Assembly: GCF_014195535.1 (NCBI RefSeq)
Contig: NZ_JACIBY010000001.1
Location: forward strand, 906,569 to 970,568
Length of the DNA stretch: 64,000 bases
Source of the DNA: Runella defluvii
GTDB taxonomy: Bacteria; Bacteroidota; Bacteroidia; Cytophagales; Spirosomataceae
Direction of reading: 5' to 3'
Below are positions 9,186 through 18,239 of the stretch, piece by piece. The notes under the pieces were generated by a model. That model did no database searches. It had not been told where the DNA came from and saw only the letters and a list, made by a program, of their open reading frames with translations. Position 1 is the stretch's first letter. The number at the start of each line of letters is the position of its first letter. The translations under genes and the position numbers were made by a program.

Positions 9186-9698
9186 ATGAAAATAGCAGCT
9201 AATCAAGTCGTAGCGTTGGCCTACGAGCTTAGTATTATGAACGATACCGACGAGTGGCAGATGGTAGAAACCGTCGGTGAAGACCAACCTATGTACTTCA
9301 TTCAAGGAATGAGTGGCTTGCCAGAAAGTTTTGAAGATAAAATCAACGGGCTTGCCGTGGGTGAGTCGTTTGATTTTACGCTTTCTCCTGAGGAAGGATA
9401 CGGCGATTATGACATGGAAGCCGTTGCCGAACTACCGATTGATATTTTCAAGGTGGACGGTGAGGTTCAAGAAGATATGCTTCAAGTGGGCAATATGATT
9501 CCAATGACCAATGAAGATGGACATCGTTTGATGGGCCAAGTAGTAGAAGTAAATCGTGAGTTTGTGTTGATGGATTTTAACCACCCATTGGCAGGCCGTA
9601 AGATGCACTTCAAAGGCTCAGTGATTAATGTTCGTCCTGCTACGGCCGAAGAACTAGACCACGGTCACGTTCATGGTGAGGGTGGGGTAGAACACTAA
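9186..9698 (+). CDS. FKBP-type peptidyl-prolyl isomerase, SlyD-like
   Basis: A 170-residue SlyD-type FKBP. The start at 9186 (MKIAANQVVALAYEL) is the one that aligns with the family; an in-frame ATG far upstream lies inside the GNAT gene. Visible order: FKBP strand (VVALAYELSI), GLPESFEDKINGLAVGESFDFTLSPEEGYGDYD, the 'insert-in-flap' chaperone domain (AELPIDIFKVDGEV...GHRLMGQVVEV), return to the FKBP fold (DFNHPLAGRKMHFKGSVINVRPAT), then a short His-rich tail (DHGHVHGEGGVEH) that could bind nickel or zinc. It catalyses proline cis-trans isomerisation and acts as a folding helper in the cytoplasm. Confidence 0.9.
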   Translation: MKIAANQVVALAYELSIMNDTDEWQMVETVGEDQPMYFIQGMSGLPESFEDKINGLAVGESFDFTLSPEEGYGDYDMEAVAELPIDIFKVDGEVQEDMLQVGNMIPMTNEDGHRLMGQVVEVNREFVLMDFNHPLAGRKMHFKGSVINVRPATAEELDHGHVHGEGGVEH

Positions 9699-9700
9699 AT

Positions 9701-9907
9701 GAGTGTCGAATGTTGAGTGCAGAATGTCGAATTTGAATAATTATTCGACACTCTGCATTCTGCCCTCGACACTACTTCTCGTCGGGTTGTGAGCAACCCT
9801 CTTCACGAGCACTCGACACTCTGCATTCTACCCTCTACACTACTTCTCGTCGGGTTGTGAGCAACCCTCTACACAGGCATTCGACATTCTGCACTCTAAA
9901 TTCGACA
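9701..9907. repeat. Long imperfect palindrome with internal tandem copies
   Basis: The outer arms (about 9703-9733 and 9878-9907) form an imperfect ~30 bp stem based on GTGTCGAAT...GCAGAATGTCGAAT. Between them a ~67 bp block (CTCGACACTCTGCATTCT...CTTCTCGTCGGGTTGTGAGCAACCCTC) is present twice. The GGTTGTGAGCAACC hairpin inside it recurs at about 26008-26060, 63720 and 63880. The right arm runs into the end of the agmatine deiminase gene; probably a shared terminator region. Confidence 0.7.
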
Positions 9908-10957
9908 CTAGATTAGCGGTTCTTGCTGGCTTAGACAGTGGAAGCTGCCGAGGCCCCAAACGATTTCTGTGGAGTCGATGCCGATAACTTTGCGGTCGGT
10001 AAAACATTGACTCAAAATATCCAATGCTTTTTGGTCGTTGGCGCAGCGGAATGTGGGTACAATAACTGCCGCATTGCTAATGTAAAAATTGGCGTACGAC
10101 GCAGGCAAACGCAAATCTTCACTGTACAAAGGCGTTGGCATGGGCAACTCAACGATGTTAAGTTGCTTTCCATTGAGCAAACGCATCTGCTTCAACTCGT
10201 GGATATTTTCTTGTAAAATCTCGTAGTTATCGTCCGATTTGTTCTCTTCAACAATCGCTACCACCGTATCTTCATTGACAAAGCGCACGGTGTCGTCGAT
10301 GTGCCCGTCGGTATCATCTCCTACGATGCCATCGCCCACCCAAAGGATTTGTTCCACGCCGTAATAATCGCACAAGTACTTTTCAATTTGCGCTTGATTT
10401 AGGTGCGGATTGCGGTTTTCGTTGAGCAAACAAGCCCTGCTGGTCAATAACGTTCCTTTTCCATTGAACTCTACCGAGCCACCTTCCATGATGATGCCAG
10501 GCGTGACGTAGTCTAGGCCCAAATAATGAGCAATCGCTACGGGAATTAGGTCGTCGTTGTTGAACGGTGGATATTTTCCTCCCCAAGCATTGTAACCCCA
10601 ATTGACCACCAGACGTTTTTGGGTTTCAGGATTAATCAAAATACCAGGCCCGTGGTCGCGGCACCAAGAGTCGTTGGTGGCGTGGAGCGGAAGTTCAATT
10701 TGATTGAGGTCGATTCCAGCCCCAAGCAAATGAAGTTTTATCGTTTGTTGAACCGTTTCGTTGTGCGCATTGATACACACCTTTTCGCCCTCGCTGATGG
10801 CCTTAATAAATTCCAAATAGGCAGGAAGCATTTTAGGCTGACGCTCGTACGTCCAAGAGGCTTCGGTATGAGGGAAACTCAACCAAGTAGCGCGGTGTGG
10901 ATGCCATTCGGCAGGAAAGAAAAAGCCCTGTTCTTTGGGCGTAGATGAAATTGACAT
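9908..10957 (-). CDS. aguA: Agmatine deiminase
   Basis: A 349-residue member of the peptidyl-arginine/agmatine deiminase family. Agmatine deiminases hydrolyse agmatine to N-carbamoylputrescine and ammonia in putrescine synthesis. Key blocks are present: ATWLSFPHTEASW, NDSWCRDHGPGILI (WxRDxGP), IMEGGSVEFNGKGTLLTS, GDDTDGHIDDTVRFV (the GDxxDGHxD catalytic Asp/His) and GLGSFHCLSQQEP with the nucleophilic Cys near the C-terminus. Full length. No N-carbamoylputrescine amidohydrolase gene is next to it in the window. Confidence 0.9.
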   Translation of the reverse strand: MSISSTPKEQGFFFPAEWHPHRATWLSFPHTEASWTYERQPKMLPAYLEFIKAISEGEKVCINAHNETVQQTIKLHLLGAGIDLNQIELPLHATNDSWCRDHGPGILINPETQKRLVVNWGYNAWGGKYPPFNNDDLIPVAIAHYLGLDYVTPGIIMEGGSVEFNGKGTLLTSRACLLNENRNPHLNQAQIEKYLCDYYGVEQILWVGDGIVGDDTDGHIDDTVRFVNEDTVVAIVEENKSDDNYEILQENIHELKQMRLLNGKQLNIVELPMPTPLYSEDLRLPASYANFYISNAAVIVPTFRCANDQKALDILSQCFTDRKVIGIDSTEIVWGLGSFHCLSQQEPLI

Positions 10958-11104
10958 GATGCTTTGAAGTCTATTAAGCAGTTTTGCAGCTACAAAAATA
11001 GGGAGAAATGTAGATTGTTTTACGACCCGCGTGTAGGTTCGTTTCGTAAAGTCTGTGTATCTTTCGTTGAAATTTTTCCTTCTTCACCTCAACAAAATAA
11101 ACGT

Positions 11105-11635
11105 ATGCGTACTTATCGATTGATTATTTTACTGGTATTTGTAAGCTTGGCTAGCTTTGCTCAAAAGAAATTCCCCTACATCAAAAGTGGGGGAGGGATG
11201 TTTGAAGTGCCTGAAGCAGAGCCGATTGTTGACCCTAAGATGAAGTACAAAGTGTTGTACGAAATTTCAAAAGGGGCTGATAAACCCGACTCTGTAAACA
11301 GTACCTTGGATAAGTTGGCTCGCTTGGTAAACCTGCATTTGTCGGCAGGAATTCCGAAGCAAAATTTAGATGTGGTGGCGGTGATACACTTTTTGGGTAC
11401 GCCGCTGATTTTGAGCGATGAAGCTTACAAAAAGAAATTTGGAGTGCCGAATCCTAACACGGCATTAATCAATGAACTTGCGGCAAACGGCGTCAAGCTT
11501 TACATCTGCGGTCAGTCGCTATATATGCGTAAATTGGAAAAAGAACCACGCAACCCTGCGATTCGTGTCACGTTGTCGGCCATGGTGTTAATGACTACGC
11601 TCCAATCGAAGGGATATGTGCCTATTATTCCGTAG
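11105..11635 (+). CDS. Secreted DsrE/DsrF-like protein
   Basis: Starting at 11105 gives a signal peptide (MRTYRLIILLVFVSLASFAQ) and a mature part of about 156 residues. The mature part carries the DsrE-like alpha/beta fold: KYKVLYEISKGADKPDSVNSTLDKLARLVNLHL, DVVAVIHFLGTPLIL, ANGVKLYICGQSL and VLMTTLQSKGYVPIIP. Cytoplasmic DsrE proteins relay sulfur through a conserved Cys; here a single Cys (YICGQS) sits at the usual place. A periplasmic role is inferred from the signal peptide; partner and substrate are unknown. Confidence 0.8.
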   Translation: MRTYRLIILLVFVSLASFAQKKFPYIKSGGGMFEVPEAEPIVDPKMKYKVLYEISKGADKPDSVNSTLDKLARLVNLHLSAGIPKQNLDVVAVIHFLGTPLILSDEAYKKKFGVPNPNTALINELAANGVKLYICGQSLYMRKLEKEPRNPAIRVTLSAMVLMTTLQSKGYVPIIP

Positions 11636-11639
11636 CATT

Positions 11640-11710
11640 TTGAACCATATAAGACATAGAAGGGATTATAAGAAAAACTTATATGCGCTTATATGTCTTA
11701 TATGGTTCAA
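11640..11710. terminator. Perfect 19 bp inverted repeat between convergent genes
   Basis: TTGAACCATATAAGACATA (11640-11658) pairs perfectly with 11692-11710, and a smaller TTATAAG/CTTATAT hairpin lies in the loop. It separates the DsrE-like gene from the convergent RmlC-like gene. Consistent with a bidirectional terminator or a dispersed palindromic element. Confidence 0.6.
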
Positions 11711-11716
11711 CAAAAA

Positions 11717-12292
11717 CTAAGAGAAATACCCCTTAAATGTCAAGCCATTGATAAGCCCCTGTAACGATGGCGCGTTGGCGGCTAAATCACTCAAAATAGG
11801 ATTTTCAATGCCCCAGTTGAGTTCAAGTTCGGGGTCGTTCCAGCGGCAGCGCCAGTTGTCATCCGCGCCGTAGTCGGGATAGGCTTCCGAAACCGCCTGT
11901 ACGTGGATAGACGGCGTAAAAAAGTACCATCCATGCAGCATTCCAACGGGGAAAACAAGCGCGGCGGGGTCTTCGCCAAACAATTCAAACAAGGCAGATT
12001 TGTGCTGCGTAGGCGAGCCAGGCCGCAAGTCGCGCAAGCCCAATAAACAGTGCCCTTCGAGAAGACAAAAGTACTCATCGTGGCGGACGTGGAAGTGCAT
12101 TCCCCGAAAAACATTCGCTTCTGATTTTACGGCGCTCCATTGTACGGGTTTGAGCACCGTACCCCAGTGATCTTGAAAAATTTCGGTAAACGACCCACGA
12201 TGGTCTTTATGCTCGTCTAACGACACCAAGCGAACTTGGTGAAGCTCCACGCCGTCGATTTGTGCGGATTTTATAAGCTGAGTAGTATTCAT
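11717..12292 (-). CDS. dTDP-4-dehydrorhamnose 3,5-epimerase-like cupin (RmlC family)
   Basis: Start set to 12292 (MNTTQLIKSAQIDGVELHQVRL), 191 residues, the normal RmlC size; the longer frame has an unrelated leader. Family blocks: HKDHRGSFTEIFQDHWG, QWSAVKSEANVFRGMHFHVRHDEYFCLLEGHCLLGLRDLRPGS (RGxHxH and the product-forming strand), FPVGMLHGWYFFTPSIHVQAVSEAYPDYGADDNWRCRWNDPEL. Known RmlC enzymes epimerise dTDP-4-keto-6-deoxy-glucose. No rhamnose pathway neighbours are seen, so the actual substrate could be another nucleotide sugar. Confidence 0.75.
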   Translation of the reverse strand: MNTTQLIKSAQIDGVELHQVRLVSLDEHKDHRGSFTEIFQDHWGTVLKPVQWSAVKSEANVFRGMHFHVRHDEYFCLLEGHCLLGLRDLRPGSPTQHKSALFELFGEDPAALVFPVGMLHGWYFFTPSIHVQAVSEAYPDYGADDNWRCRWNDPELELNWGIENPILSDLAANAPSLQGLINGLTFKGYFS

Positions 12293-12641
12293 GGTACAAT
12301 GCGGTTTTGGGCGAAAGTACCACGAGGCAATGAATAAAAAACTGAGGGAAGTCAGGGCTTTGATTTTATCCGCCTTCAATTACAGAACCAGTTTCTCACA
12401 TGACTAATCACTCCTAAAACCCCATGCCGCATCGGCGCCCCGACTTTAGGCTGGGGGTAAAAGGAATTAGGCAACTCAACGAGGCTTTAGCCCTGACTTT
12501 TCCATATTAAAGTGCTAAAAAGTCAGGGCTAAAGTCCTAGATTAAGCTCTTGTTTACAGACCCCAGGGGGTTTTAGGACTCACATATCGTTGATAATGTC
12601 CAGTTTAATTTTGCACAATTACCTATAGGCGACAAAAAAGA
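12293..12641. repeat. Gene-free stretch with nested palindromic element
   Basis: A 17 bp perfect stem (12485-12501 with 12518-12534; CTTTAGCCCTGACTTTT) sits inside a wider imperfect inverted repeat (ACTCCTAAAACCCC near 12410 and GGGGTTTTAGGACT near 12568). The GTCAGGGCTAAAG arm resembles the arm sequences of the repeat array at 18240-19125. No gene was found here. Confidence 0.55.
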
Positions 12642-14360
12642 TTACAAATTCTTCGCTTTCATTTGTTTTACGGCATAGTCAGCGGCGCGAGCAGTGAGTG
12701 CCATGTAAGTGAGCGACGGGTTTTGAGTAGCGGTAGAAGTCATACACGCGCCGTCTGTAACAAACACGTTTTTGCAAGCGTGCAGTTGATTCCAATTGTT
12801 CAAAAGCGATGTCTTAGGGTCTTTCCCCATCCGAACGCCACCCATTTCGTGGATGTCAAGTCCTGGTGCTTTGTTCGGTACATCGTGGGTTTGGATGTTT
12901 TTGAAACCTGCTTTGGTAAACATTTCTGTCAACTGCTCGTGGTAGTCTTTCACCATCTTTTCGTCGTTGTCGTCGTAGCTCACCGAAATCCTCAACTGCG
13001 GTATTCCCCACTTATCTTTGAGGTTGGGGTCTAGGGCTACGAAATTGGTTTCTTTCGGAATGGTTTCGCCCATCATGTGCGAGCCCACCCGCCAATTGCC
13101 ATATTTTTTCTCAGCCAATGACGTTTTTAACTCTTCACCCATGCCTGAGCGATCGTTGAAGGTAATACGGCTGGAATTAAAGCCCGCAGCGTAGCCGCGT
13201 AAAAAGTCGGTTTCTTGTTTAAGTAAGTTACGGAACCGAGGAATGTAGCTACTATTGGGGCGGATTCCCTCGGAGGTGGTATCAAGGAAGCCTTCATACT
13301 CGCCCGAAATGCTTGTGCGGTAGTTGTGGAAAGCAATGTACTTGCCCATTAGCCCATTGTCGTTGCCCAAGCCTTGGGGGAAGCGATGAGAAGTAGAGTT
13401 GAGCAAAATCAAGTTGGTGTTGAGCGCGGCGGCATTCACAAAAATGATTTTTGCATAATACTCTATTGCTTCGTTGGTCTTGGCGTCAATGACACGTACG
13501 CCTGCGGCCTTACCTAGTTTTTCGTCATAGATAATTGAGTGAACCACCGAGTCAGGTTTGAGGGTCATCTTCCCTGATTTCATAGCCCACGGAATCGTCG
13601 TGGCGTTGCTGCTAAAATACCCTCCGTACGGGCAGCCACGTTGGCAAAGCGCGCGGTTTTGGCATTGAGCACGTCCTTGTTGGAAGTGAATCGGGTTCGG
13701 TTTTGTCAAGTGAGCGCAACGACCAATGATGATGGGGCGAGTGCCTCCGTAATGTTTGGCCATTTGTTGCCCAAAGTATTTTTCCACGCACGATTGCTCA
13801 TGAGGGGGTAAAAACTCGCCGTCGGGAAGCTGCGGAAGACCGTCTTTGTTGCCCGAAATTCCCGCAAATTTTTCAACGTAACTGTACCAAGGCGCAATTT
13901 CGTTGTAGTTAATAGGCCACTCCACGGCAAAACCATCTCGCGCGGGGCCTTCAAAATCAAATTGTGACCAACGTTGGGTTTGGCGAGCCCACAGCAGCGA
14001 TTTTCCCCCTACTTGGTAGCCCCGAATCCAGTCGAAGGGCTTTTCTTGCACGTAAGGGTGTTCGGCGTCTTTGACAAAAAAATGCGCGGCATCTTCGTTG
14101 AAAGCATAGCATTTGCTCACGATAGGGTTGGCGTCTTTGACCTCCTTTGGCATTTGATTCAAGTGAGGAAACTCCCACGGACGCATCATGGTCGTTGGGT
14201 AGTCGGTGACGTGTTGCACATTGCGACCGCGTTCTAACACAAGGGTGCGTAAGCCTTTGCCCGTGAGCTCTTTGGCCGCCCAACCTCCACTGATACCAGA
14301 GCCAACGACAATGGCATCAAATGTACGGTCTTTGATGGAATCTATTGAGAAATAAGACAT
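12642..14360 (-). CDS. GMC family oxidoreductase, FAD-dependent
   Basis: 572 residues when started at 14360 (MSYFSIDSIKDRTFDAIVVG). The FAD-binding fingerprint GSGISGGWAAKELTGKGLRTLVLERG is at residues about 20-45. A cysteine-rich block (CQNRALCQRGCPYGGYFSS) and the C-terminal active-site segment with HEMGGVRMG and NPSLTYMALTARAADY are present. In Bacteroidota such enzymes pair with a gluconate-2-dehydrogenase-subunit-3-like protein, encoded just upstream here (14463-14975). Likely a periplasmic sugar dehydrogenase feeding electrons to the membrane. Together with the DUF1080 gene at 26698 it suggests 3-keto-sugar chemistry (inference). Confidence 0.85.
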   Translation of the reverse strand: MSYFSIDSIKDRTFDAIVVGSGISGGWAAKELTGKGLRTLVLERGRNVQHVTDYPTTMMRPWEFPHLNQMPKEVKDANPIVSKCYAFNEDAAHFFVKDAEHPYVQEKPFDWIRGYQVGGKSLLWARQTQRWSQFDFEGPARDGFAVEWPINYNEIAPWYSYVEKFAGISGNKDGLPQLPDGEFLPPHEQSCVEKYFGQQMAKHYGGTRPIIIGRCAHLTKPNPIHFQQGRAQCQNRALCQRGCPYGGYFSSNATTIPWAMKSGKMTLKPDSVVHSIIYDEKLGKAAGVRVIDAKTNEAIEYYAKIIFVNAAALNTNLILLNSTSHRFPQGLGNDNGLMGKYIAFHNYRTSISGEYEGFLDTTSEGIRPNSSYIPRFRNLLKQETDFLRGYAAGFNSSRITFNDRSGMGEELKTSLAEKKYGNWRVGSHMMGETIPKETNFVALDPNLKDKWGIPQLRISVSYDDNDEKMVKDYHEQLTEMFTKAGFKNIQTHDVPNKAPGLDIHEMGGVRMGKDPKTSLLNNWNQLHACKNVFVTDGACMTSTATQNPSLTYMALTARAADYAVKQMKAKNL

Positions 14361-14462
14361 TTGTAAGTTTGCAGTTTTGAGGTTGAATTGCGTCAGAGAC
14401 GCTGTGCCACTGTTGACCCAAATCATAGTTTGGGCCAAGCTTAATCAAGATTAAGTTCTATG

Positions 14463-14975
14463 CTATTTCTTGACAGGAACACAACCGTGGTAAAATCCAG
14501 GTGCCATGTTGTATTTCTGAATGTTGACCATGACGTATTCGGAGTTTTGGTAGCCCTGAATCGTCAAGTTTTTAATCATACTTACAAACGGCTTGGTATC
14601 TGCGTTGTCGGCCAGTTTTTTGAGAAGCTCAAGGCGTTGTTTTCCGTCACAAGCAGCAAAAGACTTGCTGTATGCTTGTTGAGCGGCTGAATTGGTGTCA
14701 GCTAATCCTTTTTTGAGATTTTTTTGCGCATTTTCGCCGTAGCAATCATTGATCATCCGAAGCGCAAATTGATGCACTTTCAGCGATTTTGCGCCTGGCG
14801 TTGAAGTTTCAGGAATGATGGTTTCAACGATTTCGGCGAGGGTATCTTCCTCTGCCATTGTGAGTAGGGTAGGCCCTTTTACCGTTTCGGGAGTCCATGC
14901 TTGCGCCCAGCTTGGCAGACTCATCAATCCTCCAACGGCCGCCGTTAGGCTTTTTAGGGCAGAACGTCTTTGCAT
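14463..14975 (-). CDS. Gluconate 2-dehydrogenase subunit 3 family protein
   Basis: 170 residues with a leader MQRRSALKSLTAAVGGLMSLPSWAQA that looks like a Tat-like or Sec export signal, then TMAEEDTLAEIVETIIPETSTPGAKSLKVHQFALRMINDCY, a hallmark of the family. The small subunit helps a GMC flavoprotein to be exported and docked. It lies immediately upstream of the GMC gene in the same direction (about 100 bp gap), so the two form a transcription unit. Confidence 0.85.
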   Translation of the reverse strand: MQRRSALKSLTAAVGGLMSLPSWAQAWTPETVKGPTLLTMAEEDTLAEIVETIIPETSTPGAKSLKVHQFALRMINDCYGENAQKNLKKGLADTNSAAQQAYSKSFAACDGKQRLELLKKLADNADTKPFVSMIKNLTIQGYQNSEYVMVNIQKYNMAPGFYHGCVPVKK

Positions 14976-15038
14976 AATAACGTTTGGTTAGTTTTATTTC
15001 TACAAAGAAATGAAACGACATTTGATACCTATCAAAAC

Positions 15039-16073
15039 TCATTTTTTTCGCCCTTCTACCATCGACGACTCCCTAATCATCAGTTGGGTACTGAGTACAA
15101 TCGTTTCGGCAACAACGGGTTGGTCGTTTTCAAGCTGTTTGAGCAAAAGCCGAACGACTTGCGCACCCATTTCTTGAATGGGCTGGTTGACACTGGTGAG
15201 CGATGGCGAAAGATAAATGCAGGTGGGGTCGTTGTTGAAACTCACAATGGCCACGTCCTCAGGAATCCGAATTCCTTTTTGTTTAAAAGCATACATGGTT
15301 GCAAACGCAATGCGGTCGGTCATGGTCAGAATCCCGTCGGGTGGGGTGGGCAAGCTCATCATGTTGAGTGCCTGCATCATGGTGTTTTCTTGGGTAAAAT
15401 CGTTGTAAAAAACGTAGCGCTCGTTGTAGGGCAGGCCGTAGTGTTCGAGTGCGTCTTTAAAGCCTCGCAAACGCTCGTTGCTGATAAGTAAGTGCGGCGG
15501 GCCTGCCATGCAGCCAAGGCGTTGGCAACCGTTTTCGATGAGGTGTTGGGTTGCCTTAAAAGCTGCTTCGTGGTTGTCAACGATGACCCGCGAGGCGTCG
15601 ATGTCGGTTGAATAACGGTCAAAAATTACGAGGGGTACATTTTTTCGCTGCAAACGGTAAATGTGTTCAAAATCGCTCGTGTCGCGCGCCAACGACATAA
15701 TCACCCCTTCAACTTGGCTGTGGAGCAGGTTTTGAATCTGAGCGACTTCCCGTAAATACGATTCGTTGGTTTGGCATACCACCACACTGTAGCCCGCTTG
15801 CATGGCTGCCTCTTCGATGCTGTTGAGCATTGATGCAAAAAAATGATAACTCAACGTCGGTAAAATCAACCCAATGGTTTTGGTGCGGCTTTTGACCAGG
15901 TTTTTTGCCAACTGATTGGGTTGGTAGTCCATGTCTTCGGCCAACTGCAACACCGCCTGTCGGGTTTCGGGGTGTATCTCGGGCATCCCGCGCAAAGCGC
16001 GTGACACGGTGGAGGCAGATAGATTGAGGGCGTTAGCAATGTCTTTGATCGTGACGGCCGTATTTTTATTCAT
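15039..16073 (-). CDS. LacI family transcriptional regulator
   Basis: 344 residues from the start at 16073 (MNKNTAVTIKDIANALNLSASTVSRALRG), where the helix-turn-helix and hinge (YQPNQLAKNLVK) begin at the family's usual distance. The rest is the periplasmic-binding-protein-like core (KTIGLILPTLSYHFFASMLNSIEEAA, DRYSTDIDASRVIVDNHEAAFKATQHL, DAVEH..., PEDVAIVSFNNDP). It is divergent from the GH88 gene, with a perfect LacI-type palindrome between them, so it likely controls the carbohydrate genes on both sides and its own expression. Effector unknown; probably an unsaturated uronic-acid or related sugar. Confidence 0.92.
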   Translation of the reverse strand: MNKNTAVTIKDIANALNLSASTVSRALRGMPEIHPETRQAVLQLAEDMDYQPNQLAKNLVKSRTKTIGLILPTLSYHFFASMLNSIEEAAMQAGYSVVVCQTNESYLREVAQIQNLLHSQVEGVIMSLARDTSDFEHIYRLQRKNVPLVIFDRYSTDIDASRVIVDNHEAAFKATQHLIENGCQRLGCMAGPPHLLISNERLRGFKDALEHYGLPYNERYVFYNDFTQENTMMQALNMMSLPTPPDGILTMTDRIAFATMYAFKQKGIRIPEDVAIVSFNNDPTCIYLSPSLTSVNQPIQEMGAQVVRLLLKQLENDQPVVAETIVLSTQLMIRESSMVEGRKK

Positions 16074-16225
16074 TGGGTTTAGAGAAATATAATTTTTACA
16101 ATATGCCACCCATTTTGGGTCCAAAAACCGAGGGACTTCGGGAAATGATACAGTTGGTAGCTTTAGTTGAAATATTTGATTTTTTTAAGTTTAAAATAGG
16201 TGTTGCAGAAAAACCGCAAACGTAA

Positions 16226-16241
16226 CCGCAAACGTTTGCGG
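16226..16241. promoter_or_regulatory. LacI-type operator palindrome
   Basis: CCGCAAACGTTTGCGG is a perfect 16 bp palindrome with the central CG typical of LacI/PurR operators. A left half-site (ACCGCAAACGT at about 16213-16223) precedes it in direct orientation. It lies 150 bp from the regulator start and about 210 bp from the GH88 start. The rest of the 375 bp gap (16074-16448) is AT-rich, with no other gene. Confidence 0.75.
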
Positions 16242-16448
16242 ATGATATTGCGCAAAAATATGTTCAATTTTTGCGTTATTTCTTTTAGAAATGTGAATTT
16301 ACTTATACTTTTAACATAAAGAAAGACAAAATAGCCCTTTTATTTGCATAGATGATAAATGTAGGATAATCTCGTTGAATGGCTATAATTTGTATTTTTT
16401 CAATAAATTCGTTATCCCTTTTTACGTTTTAATAAATCCATTACTTGA

Positions 16449-17615
16449 ATGAAGAAAATCATTACCTGTGTTATGACTGTGCTGGCATTGTCGGCATGGG
16501 GGCAGTCCAAAATTGATGTAAAAAAAGAGTTTGAGTTTGCGGCCAAGCAGTACGAAGGAATGTTAGCATCTCACCCCGACATTACGAAGTTTCCCCAATC
16601 GACCAACCCCGACGGAACCCCACGCGACATGAAGTCGAGCTGGTGGTGTAGCGGATTCTTTGGAGGTTCTTTGTGGTATATTTATGAATTTAACAAAGCG
16701 CCTCAGTGGAAAGAAGCAGCCCACAAATGGACGATGGCCGTCGAACAAGAGCAGTACAACAAAGGTACGCACGATTTGGGCTTTATGATTTATTGCCCGT
16801 TTGGCAACGGCTATCGCTTGACTAAAAATGAAGCCTACAAACCCGTAATGCTGACGGGTGCGCAGTCGTTGGCGACACGTTTTGACCCCAAAGTAGGGCT
16901 GATCAAGTCGTGGAATAGCTTCAAAGGTGGGTACAATTACCCCGTGATTATTGACAACATGATGAACTTGGAGTTCTTGTTTTGGGCGGCGAAAGAGTCG
17001 GGCAACAAGGACTTGTATAACTTGTGTATCACGCACGCCGATAACACCATGAAACACCATTACCGCCCCGACCACAGCGCGTATCACGTTATCTGTTACG
17101 GGCCAAACGGTGAAGTATTGGCCAAGAAAAACCACCAGGGCGCGTTTGACGAGTCGTCGTGGTCGCGGGGGCAATCGTGGGGAATGTACGGCTACACGGT
17201 CATGTACCGCGAAACCAAAGACCAAAAATACCTCGACCATGCGCGTAATATCGCCGATTATTTGTTGAGCCACCCCAACATGCCTGCCGACAAAGTGCCG
17301 TACTGGGACTACAACAAACCAGGGGAAGAGCGCGATGCTTCAGCAGGGGCGATTTTAGCGTCGGGCTTGTTGGAGTTGAGTACTTACGGAGGCAAAAATG
17401 CCAAAAATTACTACAACACGGCCGTCACAATTTTAGAAAGCTTGTCGAAGCCACCTTACAAAGCAGAGTTGGGCAAAAACAATCACTTCATTTTGCAACA
17501 CAGCGTAGGACACAAGCTAGGTAATTCGGAGATAGATGTGCCTTTGGTATATGCTGATTACTATTACTTGGAAGGATTGCTCCGTTACCAAGCCTTGAAC
17601 AAGAAGAAAAAATAG
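16449..17615 (+). CDS. Glycoside hydrolase family 88 (unsaturated uronyl hydrolase-like)
   Basis: 388 residues: a signal peptide (MKKIITCVMTVLALSAWGQ) and an alpha6/alpha6-barrel GH88 domain. The two expected catalytic acids are visible as D109 (THDLGFM) and D169 (VIIDNMMNLEFLFW), with SSWSRGQSWGMYGYTVMYRET and the C-terminal HSVGHKLGNSEIDVPLVYADYYYLEGLLR block. GH88 enzymes hydrate and cleave the terminal unsaturated glucuronyl or galacturonyl residue left by polysaccharide lyases, so the substrate is probably an oligosaccharide of a uronic-acid polymer. Divergent from lacI; the sigma-factor gene starts 13 bp after its stop. Confidence 0.88.
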   Translation: MKKIITCVMTVLALSAWGQSKIDVKKEFEFAAKQYEGMLASHPDITKFPQSTNPDGTPRDMKSSWWCSGFFGGSLWYIYEFNKAPQWKEAAHKWTMAVEQEQYNKGTHDLGFMIYCPFGNGYRLTKNEAYKPVMLTGAQSLATRFDPKVGLIKSWNSFKGGYNYPVIIDNMMNLEFLFWAAKESGNKDLYNLCITHADNTMKHHYRPDHSAYHVICYGPNGEVLAKKNHQGAFDESSWSRGQSWGMYGYTVMYRETKDQKYLDHARNIADYLLSHPNMPADKVPYWDYNKPGEERDASAGAILASGLLELSTYGGKNAKNYYNTAVTILESLSKPPYKAELGKNNHFILQHSVGHKLGNSEIDVPLVYADYYYLEGLLRYQALNKKKK

Positions 17616-17628
17616 ACGTACGTTCTAC

Positions 17629-18237
17629 ATGAAGCCAATAGAAACCTCATCGTCACAAGTGGATAGTCAGCTATGGTCCCAGTTGCAAAATGGGAGCGAA
17701 TGGGCGTTGGGAAGGCTCGTCAAAAAATATTTCAATCCTTTACAAAACTACGGGTGCAAGTTTGTGCAATCCGAAGATTTTGTAAAGGATTGTGTCCAAG
17801 AGGTATTCATTGAAGTGTGGCAACGCCGCGAACGCCTCAGCACTCCCGTGAGTGTCAGGGCGTATTTGTTGAGTTCGGTACGAAAAAAAGTGCTGAGGGA
17901 AGGCTTTCGGCAACGAATTTTGAAGGATGAACAACACGAAATCGACACCATCTTGGATTGGCATTCACAAGAGCTTCCGCACGAATGGGCGATTATTGAA
18001 CAGGAAAACGTTGAATTGTTGACACAGAAAATCACGATTCTATTGGATAAACTGCCCAAAAGGCAGCGGGAGGTTATCTATTTGCAGTTTTATCAAAACC
18101 TGAATCGAGACGAAATTGCGCAGATAATGGAGATAAACCCACAGTCGGTTTCCAATTTGGTACAGTCAGCGTTGAAAGTATTTCGTACCCATTGGCAAGT
18201 GATTCAGGTGTTGTTGGGGGTAATTTTATTCCATTGA
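17629..18237 (+). CDS. ECF RNA polymerase sigma factor (FecI-like)
   Basis: 202 residues. Region 2: ALGRLVKKYFNPLQNYGCKFVQSEDFVKDCVQEVFIEVWQRRERL; region 4: LLDKLPKRQREVIYLQFYQNLNRDEIAQIMEINPQSVSNLVQSALKVFR. Such factors are normally followed directly by a FecR-type anti-sigma gene and a SusC receptor with an STN domain. Here FecR is 1.47 kb away because a repeat array and a Y1 transposase lie in between. It follows the GH88 gene by 13 bp, so the GH88 gene is probably cotranscribed with it. Confidence 0.9.
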   Translation: MKPIETSSSQVDSQLWSQLQNGSEWALGRLVKKYFNPLQNYGCKFVQSEDFVKDCVQEVFIEVWQRRERLSTPVSVRAYLLSSVRKKVLREGFRQRILKDEQHEIDTILDWHSQELPHEWAIIEQENVELLTQKITILLDKLPKRQREVIYLQFYQNLNRDEIAQIMEINPQSVSNLVQSALKVFRTHWQVIQVLLGVILFH

Positions 18238-18239
18238 CA

